Below are positions 20,971 through 31,127 of a stretch of DNA of 64,000 nt, in pieces. The position numbers and the translations under genes were made by a program. This DNA comes from Candidula unifasciata (lineage: Eukaryota > Mollusca > Gastropoda > Stylommatophora > Geomitridae). Below the pieces are notes generated by a model. That model was not told where the DNA came from and ran no database searches. It was given only the letters and a program-made list of their open reading frames with translations. The DNA lies in assembly GCA_905116865.2 (NCBI GenBank), contig CAJHNH020008024.1:319233-383232 (forward strand), written 5' to 3'. Within the stretch, counting starts at the first letter, position 1, and every line of letters begins with the position of its first letter.

Positions 20971-22020
20971 GAACCAAATTTTACCTCAAAGTAATAGAGG
21001 GATGTCCCTTTTTCAGTCCAAGATACTGTGATTACTCTATATATAATTTATGGGGGGGGGGGGGGAGTAACAACAAGGCCTTAGTTTGAACAACAGAGAA
21101 ACATAAACTACAATCTAAACTACAACAGAAACTACTTACATTTAGCTGGTGAATATCCACATAATCCACCTGAAATATTGGAATAATATCCACACATACT
21201 TCAAGTGTCACATATGTGGACAGATTAAAGTAACCACTGCGCTCATTACATATAGTATACAGTAATTTAATATATCTTTCTCTTTTAATAAGCATCTGAA
21301 GAAAATTTAAACACAATCACATATCCACTGGAAGTATCACATATCAATAAGCTGGGGCATTGAACACTTCGCAGGTATAGTTAATAACACTTAACACTTC
21401 ACAACAGCCTATTTCGATTACGTTAATAAAAAAGCACGTAAAAATCAGTTCCTGTATTCATTTCACTGCGAAAAACTTCTAATCGCCCCCGTTTCACGGC
21501 TGTGTAATAGGATTGAATAGTATTTCTTGGATTTGTTTCTGTTTGATTCTAATCCAGGAAAAGTTAATCCTGCATTATACAATCTCAGAGGGAGAAATTC
21601 AACAGTAATTAACTAAATTTATAATTAAAGAAACAAAAATTATTAAAAAAAGGGGAAAAAAGAAAAACACACCCTAGAAAAAAAAAAGAAGCCAATTAAA
21701 GTCCAAAAGCCACAATTGCCCTTATTGTTAGGCCCTTACATATCCTAGGCCACTGTACATAACATATTGCCCTTAGGATAAGAATTGTAAGGCCTTAGTG
21801 TATCCTAGGCCACTGTACATCAAACTTTGAATTACATAAACCTATCACGTCCCTGTATATCTTTCTGTAAGGCTAAATATTATTTGTGGCTTTCATTCTG
21901 TTAGATTCGAACAGACCATAAACCAAGCTTTTAGTCGCCATGGTATTTTAATAACTTTTATGTAGAATTTGAGTTCAAACGTTTACCAGTCACATGTACA
22001 CAAAATATAAATTTCGCGAA
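20971..22020. other. Unrecognised; one G run and a local direct repeat
   Basis: A G run is at 21052-21065. Two direct copies of a segment with 'tatcctaggccactgtacat' lie near 21740 and 21800. No domain-like frame is seen. The 94-codon minus frame at 21032-21316 has no recognised motif. Confidence 0.45.
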
Positions 22021-22215
22021 TCAGCCATGAGCACATGTGTATTGGCACCTGAGGCAACAGATCATGTTCTCCAAGACTGTCCCAGTTACAACATTTCAAG
22101 GCAACACTTTATGCCAAGAGAAACATTAGTGCAAGTCAAACTTTACGGGTCCCTGTGTGAATAACAAACGACAGTGAAGTTCGTTGCAGATATAGATTAT
22201 CTATTTCAAGCTAGC
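22020..22215 (+). pseudogene. LINE ORF2 extreme C-terminus (RNase H type)
   Basis: The plus-strand reading gives 'LAPEATDHVLQDCPSYNISR', 'QHFMPRETLVQVKLYGSL' and 'TTVKFVADIDYLF'. This is the ending of RNase H-bearing LINE proteins (x-E-H-I-L-Q-x-C-P, then W/M-P-x-x-x-x-L-x-x-K-L-x-G, then a short hydrophobic end). The same ending is at 54495-55242. The piece runs straight into a GAA array, as that copy does. The rest of the protein is missing. Confidence 0.75.
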
Positions 22216-22286
22216 GAAAGAAGAAGAAGAAGAAGAAGAAGAAGAAGAAGAAGAAGAAGAAGAAGAAGAAGAAGAAGAAGAAGAAG

Positions 22287-22316
<30 letters not shown>
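22216..22316 (+). repeat. (GAA)n array on a LINE 3' end
   Basis: Uninterrupted GAA triplets, about 33 units, start within a few bases of the LINE C-terminus at 22020-22215. The position and orientation match the GAA tail at 55261-55296. Confidence 0.95.
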
Positions 22317-22317
<1 letters not shown>

Positions 22318-22572
22318 TCAAACGCTAAACATTTTCTTTCTTCAATGACTGTGTAGGGTCCATTACTCGCACACGTTGCCACAGGAATGATTCCTGATCT
22401 CAAAATGTTTCACTCGCTTGCACATGCTGTACAGCAATGTTGGGCCACAACTGCTTAAGTTCCCGTGTCAACAAAAACCATACAAAATGTTTATCACCAA
22501 CCCATGTGCAAGCTGACTAGGCAGCTGTGACGGCAAAATCTAACAGCATGCCCAAGCATGCAATAAAGTTGA

Positions 22573-22830
22573 TAAAGATCCCTTTGGCGCATTGGGTATA
22601 TGGAAAGAGCGTCCCATATTTTTACAGACCAATCGGCACTTGATGGGTAATGTGGTCAGCATTACGCCGGCCGTCTTTACTTTCCCAGGACATACATCCT
22701 GGTACCCATTTTAGGCTGGGCCGACCTGCGACGCCCCATACCATGATAACAATCCACACAGCCAGCAGTGGGTTTAGATCGCGGTATGTTAGATTACGAG
22801 TCGGACTCGCAACACCTATGCCACGGAGCC
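22573..22830 (-). mobile_element. SINE-A copy with tRNA-like head
   Basis: It reads 'ttggcgcattgggtatat', 'cggcacttgatgggtaatg', 'gtggtcagcattacgccgg', 'ctttactttcccaggac' and 'ttttaggctgggccgacctg', then a tRNA-like head region 'gggtttagatcgcggtatg' to 22830. The variant downstream half ('cagccagcagtgggttt') recurs at 25615-25730. These two copies therefore define a subfamily with a different head. Confidence 0.7.
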
Positions 22831-23227
22831 GCCCACGCATGCAATAAATCACTATTATCAACAGACTGAACAAATTTAAAGAATAAATTGATAAAACAGA
22901 GAAATAAGTATTTCCCCCCTCCCCCCCCCCCCCTTTTAAAGAAACACTGCAGAAAATATTGATTACACATTCATATAAAACCACAATAAACAGTGGCTGC
23001 AATGAGACTTAAAATTTAAGCTTTCCGCTTTTAAAAAATGTCCATGTATGCAGGATCTTTCTCTAATTAATCCAGGATTGGAGTTTTAAAGCATCTCTAT
23101 CTGTTTACCTATGATTAAAAAAAAATCATTTGGTTGTTTCAAGAAAGTGAGCTTTAATTAGCTGGTAGTGTACACTGTATCACAAGAAGATATGGAAGTT
23201 TGAAGAACGGATCAACATCATGACACA
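22831..23227. other. Unrecognised, with C run
   Basis: A C-rich run is at 22915-22933. No gene or family recognised. Confidence 0.4.
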
Positions 23228-23592
23228 CGGGTAGTAACCCATAAGTGCTCCGTTCTTCTTTTAACTCAAGTCTGAGTCCGAAGAAGCTCAGCACAGTGCA
23301 CATGCTCTGTAGCACCGGCGAGGATCCTGAAATACTTTGGACTGATTTTTAACTTCTAAATTACCCCCGCGCAGCGCCGTTAGGCTACGCTTTTCAATTG
23401 CCAACTGCCAATGGATTTTTTTACGTGCACAACAATGCACACGAGCGTCCGACCTCACTACCTAGAAACCAGGGGGGAATTACTAGAAGTCTAAGTCCAC
23501 GTGAAAAAATCCCAGCCCTTACAGGTGATTGAACCCGAAACCTCTAGCACTCAAGGCAGACACCATGGCTCGAGACAACGCAGCCCCTTACG
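23228..23592 (-). mobile_element. SINE-B copy, reverse orientation
   Basis: The plus strand reads 'gtagtaacccataagtgctc' (3' end), then 'tccgaagaagctcagcac', 'cggcgaggatcctgaaatac', 'ggctacgcttttcaattgcc' and 'cctagaaaccagggggg'. The head follows, with a minus-strand B-box-like 'ggtttcgggttcaatc' near 23530. It is full length and matches 61820-62195 closely. Confidence 0.8.
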
Positions 23593-23887
23593 AGAAGATA
23601 TGGACTGACAGCTTAACAAGATCATTGAAATGGACGGGTAGATGTTTTGACAAATCTCATTGAACAAAAAATAGAAAACAATGGCAGTGAAAACGTAAGG
23701 TTAAAGCTGGCCGGCAAAGATCTAGCAATTGTTAGTCTATTCTGTTGCTAGGGACTCTGGCCCACCTAGATCCCCATTTCTCAATACTGTAAGAGATAGA
23801 GAGTTAGAGTTGGGTAGATGAAAGCAGAAATATGGAGGAGGGAGTAGAGAGATGAGACAGAAAATATCTTATGTACACATCAATCTT
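23593..23887. other. No recognisable feature
   Basis: Short unique-looking stretch, purine-rich from 23790. Confidence 0.4.
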
Positions 23888-24010
23888 CTTCTTAACGTTC
23901 ACCGGCTTTAAAGTTCGACGGAAAGTTCTAGTTATTTGTTCATTTCTGGGCGTTGGTTTTGTTCACGAACTTGAGTTTTGGCTAAGGCTTTTGTCGGGGC
24001 CCTGAATACA
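23888..24010 (-). mobile_element. SINE-D fragment
   Basis: 'cttcttcttaacgttcaccg' (tail side), 'gacggaaagttctagttat' and 'cgaacttgagttttggc' match the tail half of SINE-D. The head half is missing. Confidence 0.6.
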
Positions 24011-24219
24011 GTCTGGCCATATTATGACCTAACGGCTAAAAGGGGCTTCTTGGATGTCTTCACATGTGATCCTCATCCGCATGGTGGCACCTTGTGTCAC
24101 CGGGTGTTTATCGCTCTGTGTGATGCCTGGTGGGGTATAACTAGAGAGAGAGTCAATTTTACAGCTCTGGTTTATGTGTGTGAGGTATATAGGGGCACAC
24201 ATACACACCCAAACACACA

Positions 24220-24480
24220 TACGCATACAATCATTCAGAGAGAGGGAAGAGAGAATGGAGACAGCTGTCAGAGGGAGGAGAGAGGCGAAAGGAGATAAGA
24301 GAGAGGAAAGAAAGGGGAGAGAAAAGATGGAGGATATAGAGAGAAGAGCAATAGGAGAGAGGGGAGATATGAGAGAGAAGAGAGAGGAGAGAGATAGGAG
24401 AGAGAGAAGAGAAAGGCGATAGGGTAGAGTAGAGAGAGGGGAGATATAGGATAGAGATGAGAAAGACTTAATAACTCTCA
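24220..24480. repeat. Degenerate GA-rich purine tract
   Basis: AGAGAGG-type purine-rich sequence with few pyrimidines over about 260 bp. The frames on both strands are low complexity. Confidence 0.8.
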
Positions 24481-24649
24481 AGCTCAGATTGAGGGACATT
24501 TAAAAACAGGCGCTCAGAGGGTGAGATAAAGTGCAGTTGATGGGAGGTGGGTTGGTGGGACAAAAAGAGACAACAGGAGATGAAAAGAGTAGCAATTAGA
24601 TTCTAAAACACGATAAGCGCTATAAATGAACAGATTAAAAGTGTAATAG

Positions 24650-25045
24650 AAATGACCGAACTTGTTACTAACTCAGGTTCAGGTCAACCCATCTACATCC
24701 AAGAAGGTGACAATGAATCTGCAACTCTCAACTTATTTAAAAAGCATTCTAAATCAAAACCTACGGCTCATAGTGTCGGGCTTTGCACTCAGCTCAGTAT
24801 CTGGGCGACGGAACTATATACTTTAAATTTACATATGAGGGAAAATGCAACAGTTAGTGCTGACCAGAATGAAAAAACCTGCCAGTACTAAAACAGTCAG
24901 CCTGCATGTACGTCATCATATGGGGACGGATAAAAATGAAATTAGCATCGATACAATTGTTAAACTCCAGACTTTCGGGCCAAATGGCATATTTGCTCGA
25001 CTCATTTTTAACAGCATCCATCACTTTGTGGGTTTATAGCCCAAA
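24650..25045 (+). repeat. Dispersed repeat, diverged copy (partner near 52.7-52.95 kb)
   Basis: Blocks such as 'gagggaaaatgcaacagtta', 'aaaagcattctaaatcaaa' and 'ctcatagtgtcgggctttg' have counterparts in the same order near 52770-52905. Their nature is unknown. The small frames here share no recognised domain. Confidence 0.5.
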
Positions 25046-25257
25046 TCACACTGATTATATTTACTTCCCATGACCTTTCCAAGAACCACCCTCAGGCTTG
25101 AACAAACTATTAGTCCTAACTCAATTGTTACAAAGCTTTTTAGCGTCTAGCCACTCCTGATACCGCTTTCTATTCTCACTCGGGTTAGAAAGCGGGCTCT
25201 CATTCGGGAGACGGGTGTTTGAATACTCGGTAAAGGATAATGGATTTTTTTTTCTGT

Positions 25258-25450
25258 AGTTAGTTAGTCTTTACTCCTGAGCCTCGGGTGGCGCATAGGG
25301 CAGAGGTCATAACTCTCCATATCTGGCGGTTTGCTTCCACCTGTTTTAGGTCTTGGATGTTAATTAGACCTATGGTCGAGCCTTGCCTAAAAAATTGTTC
25401 TACGCAGAGTCTTTCTTAGTCTTCCCCGCCCACCCTCCCTTCCAAAGTTT
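25258..25450 (-). pseudogene. LINE ORF2 C-terminus
   Basis: One minus-strand frame gives 'GLINIQDLKQVEANRQIWR' then 'VMTSALCATRGSGVKTN' and a stop near 25262. Upstream of it 'RKTLRR' is recognisable near 25420. This is the typical ending of RTE/CR1-like LINE proteins (RGRPRKTWRR, then L..A.xR..WR.....LCATR). The rest of the element is absent. Confidence 0.72.
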
Positions 25451-25539
25451 ACGGTTTAGGCTAAGTTGGCAGGACGTTCATCTCTCTAGCTTGGCTTAAG
25501 AGTGTTGATCGACGAAAAAAAATCCCTTTGTTTTAGTAT

Positions 25540-25735
25540 CCGATTCCACCCCCCCCCCCCCTTTTTTTTTTTACTTCCAGGACATACATCCTGGTATCAT
25601 TTTAGGCTGGGTCGACCTGCGACGCTCCATACCATGATAAAAATTCACGCAGCCAGCAGTGGGTTTCGGTCACGGCACGTTGAAATTACGAGTCGGACTC
25701 GCAAAGTCTAAGCCACGGACGCCGCATTTTACAAT
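25540..25735 (-). mobile_element. SINE-A copy (second-head subfamily), tail-truncated
   Basis: A C/T run at 25550-25572 is followed by 'acttccaggacatacatcc', 'ttttaggctgggtcgacctg' and the same downstream half as the copy at 22573 ('cagccagcagtgggttt'). The tail half is replaced by the homopolymers. Confidence 0.65.
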
Positions 25736-25840
25736 ATTTTGACAACTGAAATTCATCTGTAAACAAAAATCTATATTAAATTACCAGCTTCTTTAGTGGA
25801 TAAGAATACCTTGCTATTTTATAGCCAGATACACTGCGCA

Positions 25841-25945
25841 GTAGACAAACTCGTACTGGTTGTTAAGCCCGAGAGGTAGACAAACTCGTACTGGTTGTTA
25901 AGCCCGAGAGGTAGACAAACTCGTACTGGTTGTTAAGCCCGAGAG
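25841..25945. repeat. Perfect 35-bp unit x 3
   Basis: Units at 25841-25875, 25876-25910 and 25911-25945 are identical. Each starts 'gtagacaaactcgtactgg' and ends 'agcccgagag'. Perfect identity means the duplication is recent or being homogenised. Confidence 0.97.
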
Positions 25946-26299
25946 GTCAACTGTTTCTTCTGGTCAATATCTAGATCCCAACCAGTTTCGGACATTATCC
26001 ATGCCAAACTCCTGCCTTAATTGGAACTGGAGTGCCCAAACCTGGGAGGCAAACTGATCGCTGGAGCTGTCACTTCAGGGCTCAAATTAAATCCGGGAAC
26101 TCTCTAGTCGTAGCCAGCAGACAAGAAGGGAGAAATTACTACTAGTGCCTTAGAGGGTGTTTGCTTTTCTGGACAATTTCTTGGAGTCTGATTTACGCGT
26201 TGACGGTGAACAGGTTATTGGTCAGCTCTGTTTAGTTAATCATCAGCACGGTCATCCATTATTACCCTGCCCCTTAAAGAACTGTAAACAGCCCATTTC
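25946..26299. other. No recognisable feature
   Basis: No repeat or domain-like frame that I can match. Confidence 0.4.
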
Positions 26300-26585
26300 T
26301 TCTTTTTCTTCGTCTTCACCCGCTGTAAGTTCTAGCGAAAAGTTCTAGTTGTTCGTCCACTTCTGGACTCTAGTCCTGCTCCAGAACTTGACTTGCGTGT
26401 ACATCCGTTTTACAGGTCTGACTCATTTGCAAACAGACTTTGGTTCCTTACCTCTCAGGTAGATGTATTCCGACTTCGAAGGAAGACCCCCAATTAGTCG
26501 ACTCTTACGACAAAATTTTCGGCAGGCAGTGGATCTACTCTTGCTTTCCCCCACAAGTGGGCCCCGGAATCCACACGGGACACTA
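26300..26585 (-). mobile_element. SINE-D copy, near full length
   Basis: From its tail side it reads 'cttcgtcttcacccgctg', 'gttgttcgtccacttctgg', 'gtgtacatccgttttacag', 'tagatgtattccgacttcga', 'cccaattagtcgactctta' and the head 'gtgggccccggaatccac'. It ends beside the (CA)n tract at 26602. Confidence 0.8.
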
Positions 26586-26599
26586 AACGTTTGAATGTT

Positions 26600-26601
<2 letters not shown>

Positions 26602-26670
<69 letters not shown>
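26602..26670. repeat. (CA)n microsatellite
   Basis: Pure AC dinucleotides over about 69 bp. The Val-Cys frames here are artefacts. Confidence 0.97.
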
Positions 26671-26674
<4 letters not shown>

Positions 26675-26710
26675 TACACACTGATTTAATATTTATAAAT
26701 ATTTAAACAT

Positions 26711-26995
26711 GGGAGCCAACGTGGTCTAGCGGCTAGACGCTCGGCTGCGGATCGATAGCTCGTGGGTTCGGTTCCTGACAAGAGCCGGATTTTTTTCGAA
26801 AAATAACCTCGGCTCTCAGGTCTAACCAACCCTGAGTGGGTACCAGGTGCAGTCCTGGGAACAAAAGGTGGCCGGCGTGATGCTGACCACACCCCCCCCC
26901 CCCACCCCCACCGAGTGCTGTTTGGTCTATAAATAAAGGTATAGCCCTATTTAGCCAATACGCCTGACAGGCGTGGAAAAGGTCCTTTATTTTCT
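26711..26995 (+). mobile_element. SINE-A, full-length reference copy
   Basis: The tRNA-like head (26711-26785) has an A-box-like 'tggtctagcggctag' (26722-26736) and a B box 'gggttcggttcc' (26764-26775). Then come 'ggctctcaggtctaacc', 'ccctgagtgggtaccagg', 'ggtggccggcgtgatgctg', a C run (26890-26902), 'ggtctataaataaaggt' and the end 'cgtggaaaaggtccttta'. The head is the family's internal RNA polymerase III promoter. It is not a functional tRNA because the acceptor ends do not pair. Confidence 0.85.
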
Positions 26996-27044
26996 TACTT
27001 TATCTATTTAAACACATATGGAAAACCTGTCTGCAATATAACTA

Positions 27045-27610
27045 AAATCTTTTTGCACTGGAACCCACAGGGGAATAGAAAAAAAAATTAAAAATAACAC
27101 GGAGAAAGGAGTTAGAGAGTGGAGTTAAAAAGATAGGGAGGATATGAGGGGAGGACATAAGGAGAGGACATGAGGGGGAGGACATGAGGAGAGGACATGA
27201 AGAGAGGACATGAGGGGAGGACATGAGGGAAGGACGTGAGGGGAGGACGTGAGGAGAGGACATAAGGAGAGGACATGAGGGGGAGGCCATGAGAAGAGGA
27301 CATGAAGAGAGGACATGAGGGGAGGACATGAGGAGAGGACATAAGGAGAGGACATGAGAAGAAGGATATGAGGAGAGGACATGAGGAGAGGACATGAAGA
27401 GAGGACATGAGGGAAGGACATGAGGAGAGGACATAAGGAGAGGACATGAGAAGAAGGACATGAGGAGAGGACATGAAGAGAGGACATGAGGGGAGGACAT
27501 GAGGGAAGGACGTGAGGGGAGGACGTGAGGAGAGCCGCTTGCTATAGCAAAATATAGAACGTCTTGGCGTGAGTTTGTTGTGAGTCTATGCTCCACTGGG
27601 TATTAGAAAG
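27045..27610 (+). pseudogene. LINE ORF2 C-terminus carrying an internal minisatellite
   Basis: The left part (27060-27137) reads 'GNRKKN' and 'RVELKR' in plus-strand frames, matching the NPQGxRKRGRP...ELExELK block of the LINE end at 8403-8795. The right part (27536-27610) reads on as a decayed '...WREFVVSLCSTGY' ending with a stop near 27604. The two halves would be adjacent in an ordinary copy. Here they are separated by about 400 bp of 13-14-bp repeats whose unit resembles the purine-rich LINE codons at the junction. The protein is dead. Confidence 0.65.
27138..27535. repeat. 13-14-bp minisatellite, about 29 units
   Basis: The unit is 'aggacatgaggaga' with variants ('ggacgtgagggg', 'ggacataagg', 'gaaggatatgagg'). 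Larger blocks also repeat: 'ggacataaggagaggacatg' followed by agaagaagga occurs near 27340 and 27432, and the ggacgtgagg pair near 27233 and 27508. The minus-strand frames of 120-184 codons (Ser-Pro-His-Val-Leu repeats) are artefacts. Confidence 0.93.
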
Positions 27611-27637
27611 GCAGAAAAGAAAGAAAAAAGTATGAAA

Positions 27638-27897
27638 GCCGTCGTGGCGTAGCGGCTAGACGCTCTCCTGTGGATCTGAAGGTCATGGGTTTGAGTCCAA
27701 GTGGAAACGGCAGTTTGAAAAAAAGCATGTTCTATGCTCCCAACTCGACCCAGCCTTGACAGAGTACCAGGCGATGTCCTGGGACGTAAAGACGGTCGGC
27801 ATGATATTGACTACAGCCCACCGATTGCCGTTAGGTCTATATCTAAATATAGGTCTAGCTCTATATCCCAAACACGCCTGCAGGCGCGGCAACAAGT
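27638..27897 (+). mobile_element. SINE-A, full-length copy
   Basis: The head starts 'gccgtcgtggcgtagcggct' with an A box near 27645 and a B box 'gggtttgagtcc' (27687-27698). The body has 'ctcccaactcgacccagcc', 'ttgacagagtaccagg', 'acgtaaagacggtcggcatg' and the end 'gcctgcaggcgcgg'. The copy lacks the C run of its relatives. A (GT)n tract follows at once. Confidence 0.82.
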
Positions 27898-27901
27898 CCT
27901 A

Positions 27902-28007
27902 TGTGTGTGTGTGTGTGTGTGTGTTGTGCGTGTGTATGTGTGTGTGTGTGTTGTGCGTGTGTATGTGTGTGTGTTGTGCGTGTGTATGTGTGTGTGTGTG
28001 TGTGTTA
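27902..28007. repeat. (GT)n microsatellite with a 30-40-bp superstructure
   Basis: GT dinucleotides are broken at regular places by 'gttgtgcgtgtgtatg', giving three similar blocks. Confidence 0.93.
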
Positions 28008-28049
28008 TACAAGACATTTCAACGAACTTTTACATCTGAACCCCTGTTT

Positions 28050-28105
28050 TACTTCGTAACATGCATTTCATATGTGCATAATATTAATCAAGACTGGGCG
28101 TTTAG

Positions 28106-28186
<81 letters not shown>

Positions 28187-28330
28187 CATATGTATATATA
28201 TATAATTACGTATTATAATATAATTAAATCACATATTATAATATGATAAAACCTATGCATTTAGCTCAAATGTGCATAATATAATTGAAGCCTCGGCGTG
28301 TGGTCCTTGTGTATTATATTTTATAATTAA
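28050..28330. repeat. (TA)n array between direct repeats
   Basis: A (TA)n run is at 28109-28205. Flanking direct copies read 'atgtgcataatattaatcaa' (near 28071) and 'aatgtgcataatataattga' (near 28269), each followed by a similar GGCGT...TTAGT/TGGT stretch. This suggests a roughly 200-bp unit duplicated around the microsatellite. Confidence 0.65.
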
Positions 28331-28709
28331 ATCCCTGTCACATATCACTCCTGTCACGTGCTTGATTTAAGGATTTATCCTTAAGAACCAACAGCACTCT
28401 GAAATAATTATGTTGAGTCGTTGGCTCGTATTGGTTTAAGGGATGCCCCGTTGCCAATATACGCTCAACTTATTTCAGGAGTAGGGCAACTCAAGTTTTG
28501 GCACTTCAAAATATATAATATTCCTAGGCACACTTGGCTGGATACCCCCACTACTATAAAAAGATAGCCCCCAGGTTATGATAGTCTACTATCATAACCA
28601 TATTAACACAGATAACACTTATTACTCACACACATATCAATGCTAAACAGTTAGAATGGTGAAACAGTGACACCTAAGTCAGCCATGAAAATGAATGTAT
28701 GTAATAAGT

Positions 28710-28712
<3 letters not shown>
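28331..28712. other. Unrecognised, with one perfect small hairpin
   Basis: Positions 28574-28599 form a perfect 11-bp stem ('ggttatgatag' with 'ctatcataacc') around a 4-base loop. Otherwise nothing is recognised. Confidence 0.5.

Positions 28713-28769
<57 letters not shown>
28713..28769. repeat. (TA)n microsatellite
   Basis: Pure AT dinucleotides. Confidence 0.95.
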
Positions 28770-28775
<6 letters not shown>

Positions 28776-30489
28776 ATAATGAATAGAGTCTCAAGAATGC
28801 TCATTGACTGAAGCTCAGGAGTCAGTGACACAACCCAGACATTGAAGCAGCCAGATCTTAGGTCAGGAGAGTACATGAGTTCATCATTGAAATTCACCAG
28901 GAGCTGTGGGAACAGAGCATGATGGTAATTAATAGATCACTTATCCCAGTTCGTAGGTCGATGCTTCCCTCTGTCCATGGTGATTCGACTGTAGTTGACT
29001 CAGGTATCTATGCATCTAGTTGATCTGGTACCAGTTGATTACCTCACCATCGAGGACACAGGAACTGCATAGGGACTCAAAAAGTCTCTCTCACAGGTCA
29101 GGTAACAAAACTGCCTCAGAGCCCAACCAAGCTCTTGAAGACTGGTTCTCTAAATTGATGACACAAATGTCTGCCAATGTCCACTCGTCCTGGAGCTCAC
29201 AAACATGCTCTTGCCATGTTGAGGTAGTGGCACAAAGGGCAGGACTTCTGGTTGTGCTTGGTGCATATAATGATATGGGTTGGTGGTTGTTGGCTGGACT
29301 GTAATCCGTCTGCCTGATCGCTAAAGAGGTCTCTTCCTGTCAGGAAAGAACTCAGAATTAGTAATCAACTAAGGAGGTATCTCCTGTCAGGAAAGAACTC
29401 AGAATTAGTAATCAGCTTTAATCACACATCAGCTCACCCCACCTCTGCTCCCCTTCTCCATTCCTCAGAGTGTACTCTCAAAACCAGGAAACAATGTCTC
29501 CTTTAATTTATCTGTCTGGAAACTAGTGCAACAGATAGAAAACCAGATATATAGTGGAGATAGATAGACACTACCACACATAGATCATCCTCTCTCCACC
29601 CTCACATCTGCACTCGCAGACATACCATGTTTATAGTTAGTACCTATATATATACTACGTCTCCACAGGCCATTCACTACACACCCACTGAATCTGTGTC
29701 AAACACACCTTTGACTCAGAGCGCTTAGCCCTGCCAGCCGGTTAAAGATGACCTAAATTCCCTATTCCAGTTGTGCGGCCCAAACTTCGTTTGACTGGTC
29801 AGAGAATAATTACCGGTAGGCTTTAATATCTTTACAAATGGTGTGGGTTATGTAGATTACTAACTAATTAGTCTGTACAGGGGAAGGTCTAAGTTTCGGG
29901 TCGTGATCTCTGGACATCAAGAACGGTCGAACTCTGTGCGATCACACAGCTGACTCTGCCCTCTCTGCAGCAGTGGCCAACTTTAAAAATACATCAATTA
30001 TGGTACTCGTAAACTATATTCAACTTACCCAAGCTTAGGAAATCTTCCAAGATAGCAATGGAACTTTAAATGCGCCAATGTCTACATAGACTGTATACAC
30101 GTCTTGTCACTTTGGGATCAGGCGAAAGAATGTCTTTTTCAAAATCAAACCCGCGTCTCTAAGAAAGAAGTTCCCTTGTATTCCTGCCCAAGGAGTAAAC
30201 CGGTTTACAGGAATTTCTAAATCAAATACCAGAATTCGCCAACCTACAGTTGCAAGTTTAAAAATGAAGATTTATCAAAGCAACTAGAAGGTCTAGAAAT
30301 GAATATTCTACCAGATAAAGGTATAGATCAATATAAGGGACTATATACTCTTCTGGACGGGTTCAAGTTTGAAATTTTTCTGTCCGCGTCGGACTTCGGA
30401 ATCCCGACTCGTCCATAGTGTAGGGTGGCTGCTCACCTCACGACAATCCCGTGCGTTCATTTCAATTATTGACACATTCTTACTTGTAG
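28770..30489. other. Longest stretch without a recognised element; one 47-bp tandem duplication
   Basis: No intact or broken transposon protein or SINE head is seen. A duplication with a 47-bp offset is at 29336-29416 ('cctgtcaggaaagaactcag' twice). The 94-codon frame at 29020-29304 has mixed composition but no domain I can name. If any unique host sequence lies in the window, this is one of the better candidates. Confidence 0.4.
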
Positions 30490-30780
30490 TGTTCATCGAC
30501 TCTAAACCCTATGGGAAAGTTTTGGTTGTTTGTCCACTACCGGACTTTCGTCTTGTTACAGAGCTTGAGTTTTAAGTGCACATCCATTTTAAAGATCGGG
30601 TTAATTTTATGCAGACTGTTAGTTCCTTGCCTCTCAGGCAAGTGCACCCCTACTTCGTAGGAACTCCTCTAATTAGTCGTCTTTTACGTCATGCTAAGGA
30701 AGACATTGGATTTTTTTCTGTTTTTTTCTTTCTTCTCCAGAATGGGACTAGGAACCCACGCGGTTCATTGTTGATATTTA
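30490..30780 (-). mobile_element. SINE-D copy
   Basis: From the tail side: 'tatgggaaagttttggttg', 'cttgagttttaagtgcac', 'ttagttccttgcctctcagg', 'taattagtcgtcttttacg' and the head 'aatgggactaggaaccc'. The two frames at 30369-30827 are translations of the element. Confidence 0.75.
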
Positions 30781-30844
30781 AGTATGTGTTTAGTTATTTC
30801 GTCATTATACACTCAAAGCCGTTTTGAATATAAGTAAGTAAAGT

Positions 30845-31110
30845 TAAAGAGCCTATTCTGCTCCTTGAGTCTTTTAGGGTGTTAATGGTTAGACCTATAT
30901 TTTATAGACAAATCGGCACTTGTTGGGTAATGGGGTCAGCATTACGCCGACCGCCTTTACTTCCTATGACTGCACCTGGTACCCACTCAAGGCTAGGTTA
31001 CCTGGGAGCCAGGTCATTTTTGAAAAAAAAATGTTTTGTTCCTTCAGGACATGAACCCACGACCGTCCGATCCGCATGTAAACTTCTAACCCCTACACCA
31101 CTTCGACTCT
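30845..31110 (-). mobile_element. SINE-A copy, nearly full length
   Basis: 'gcctattctgctccttgag' tail, 'cggcacttgttgggtaatgg', 'gtcagcattacgccgacc', 'ctgcacctggtacccactc' and 'gttacctgggagcc'. The reversed tRNA-like head ends near 31110 ('tgaacccacgaccgtccg'). Confidence 0.78.
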
Positions 31111-31127
31111 TTTTTTACTATAATAAT

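Noticed and set aside
24029..24499. 156-codon Ser/Leu-rich minus-strand frame resembling a membrane protein
   Set aside because: It lies over a degenerate GA-rich tract. The apparent hydrophobicity comes from the repeat.
26711..26785. Functional tRNA gene
   Set aside because: A and B boxes are present, but acceptor ends do not pair and the sequence continues into a SINE body repeated many times.
29020..29304. Gene exon of 94 codons
   Set aside because: Mixed composition, but neither flank shows matching splice sites with a neighbouring frame, and no domain is visible.
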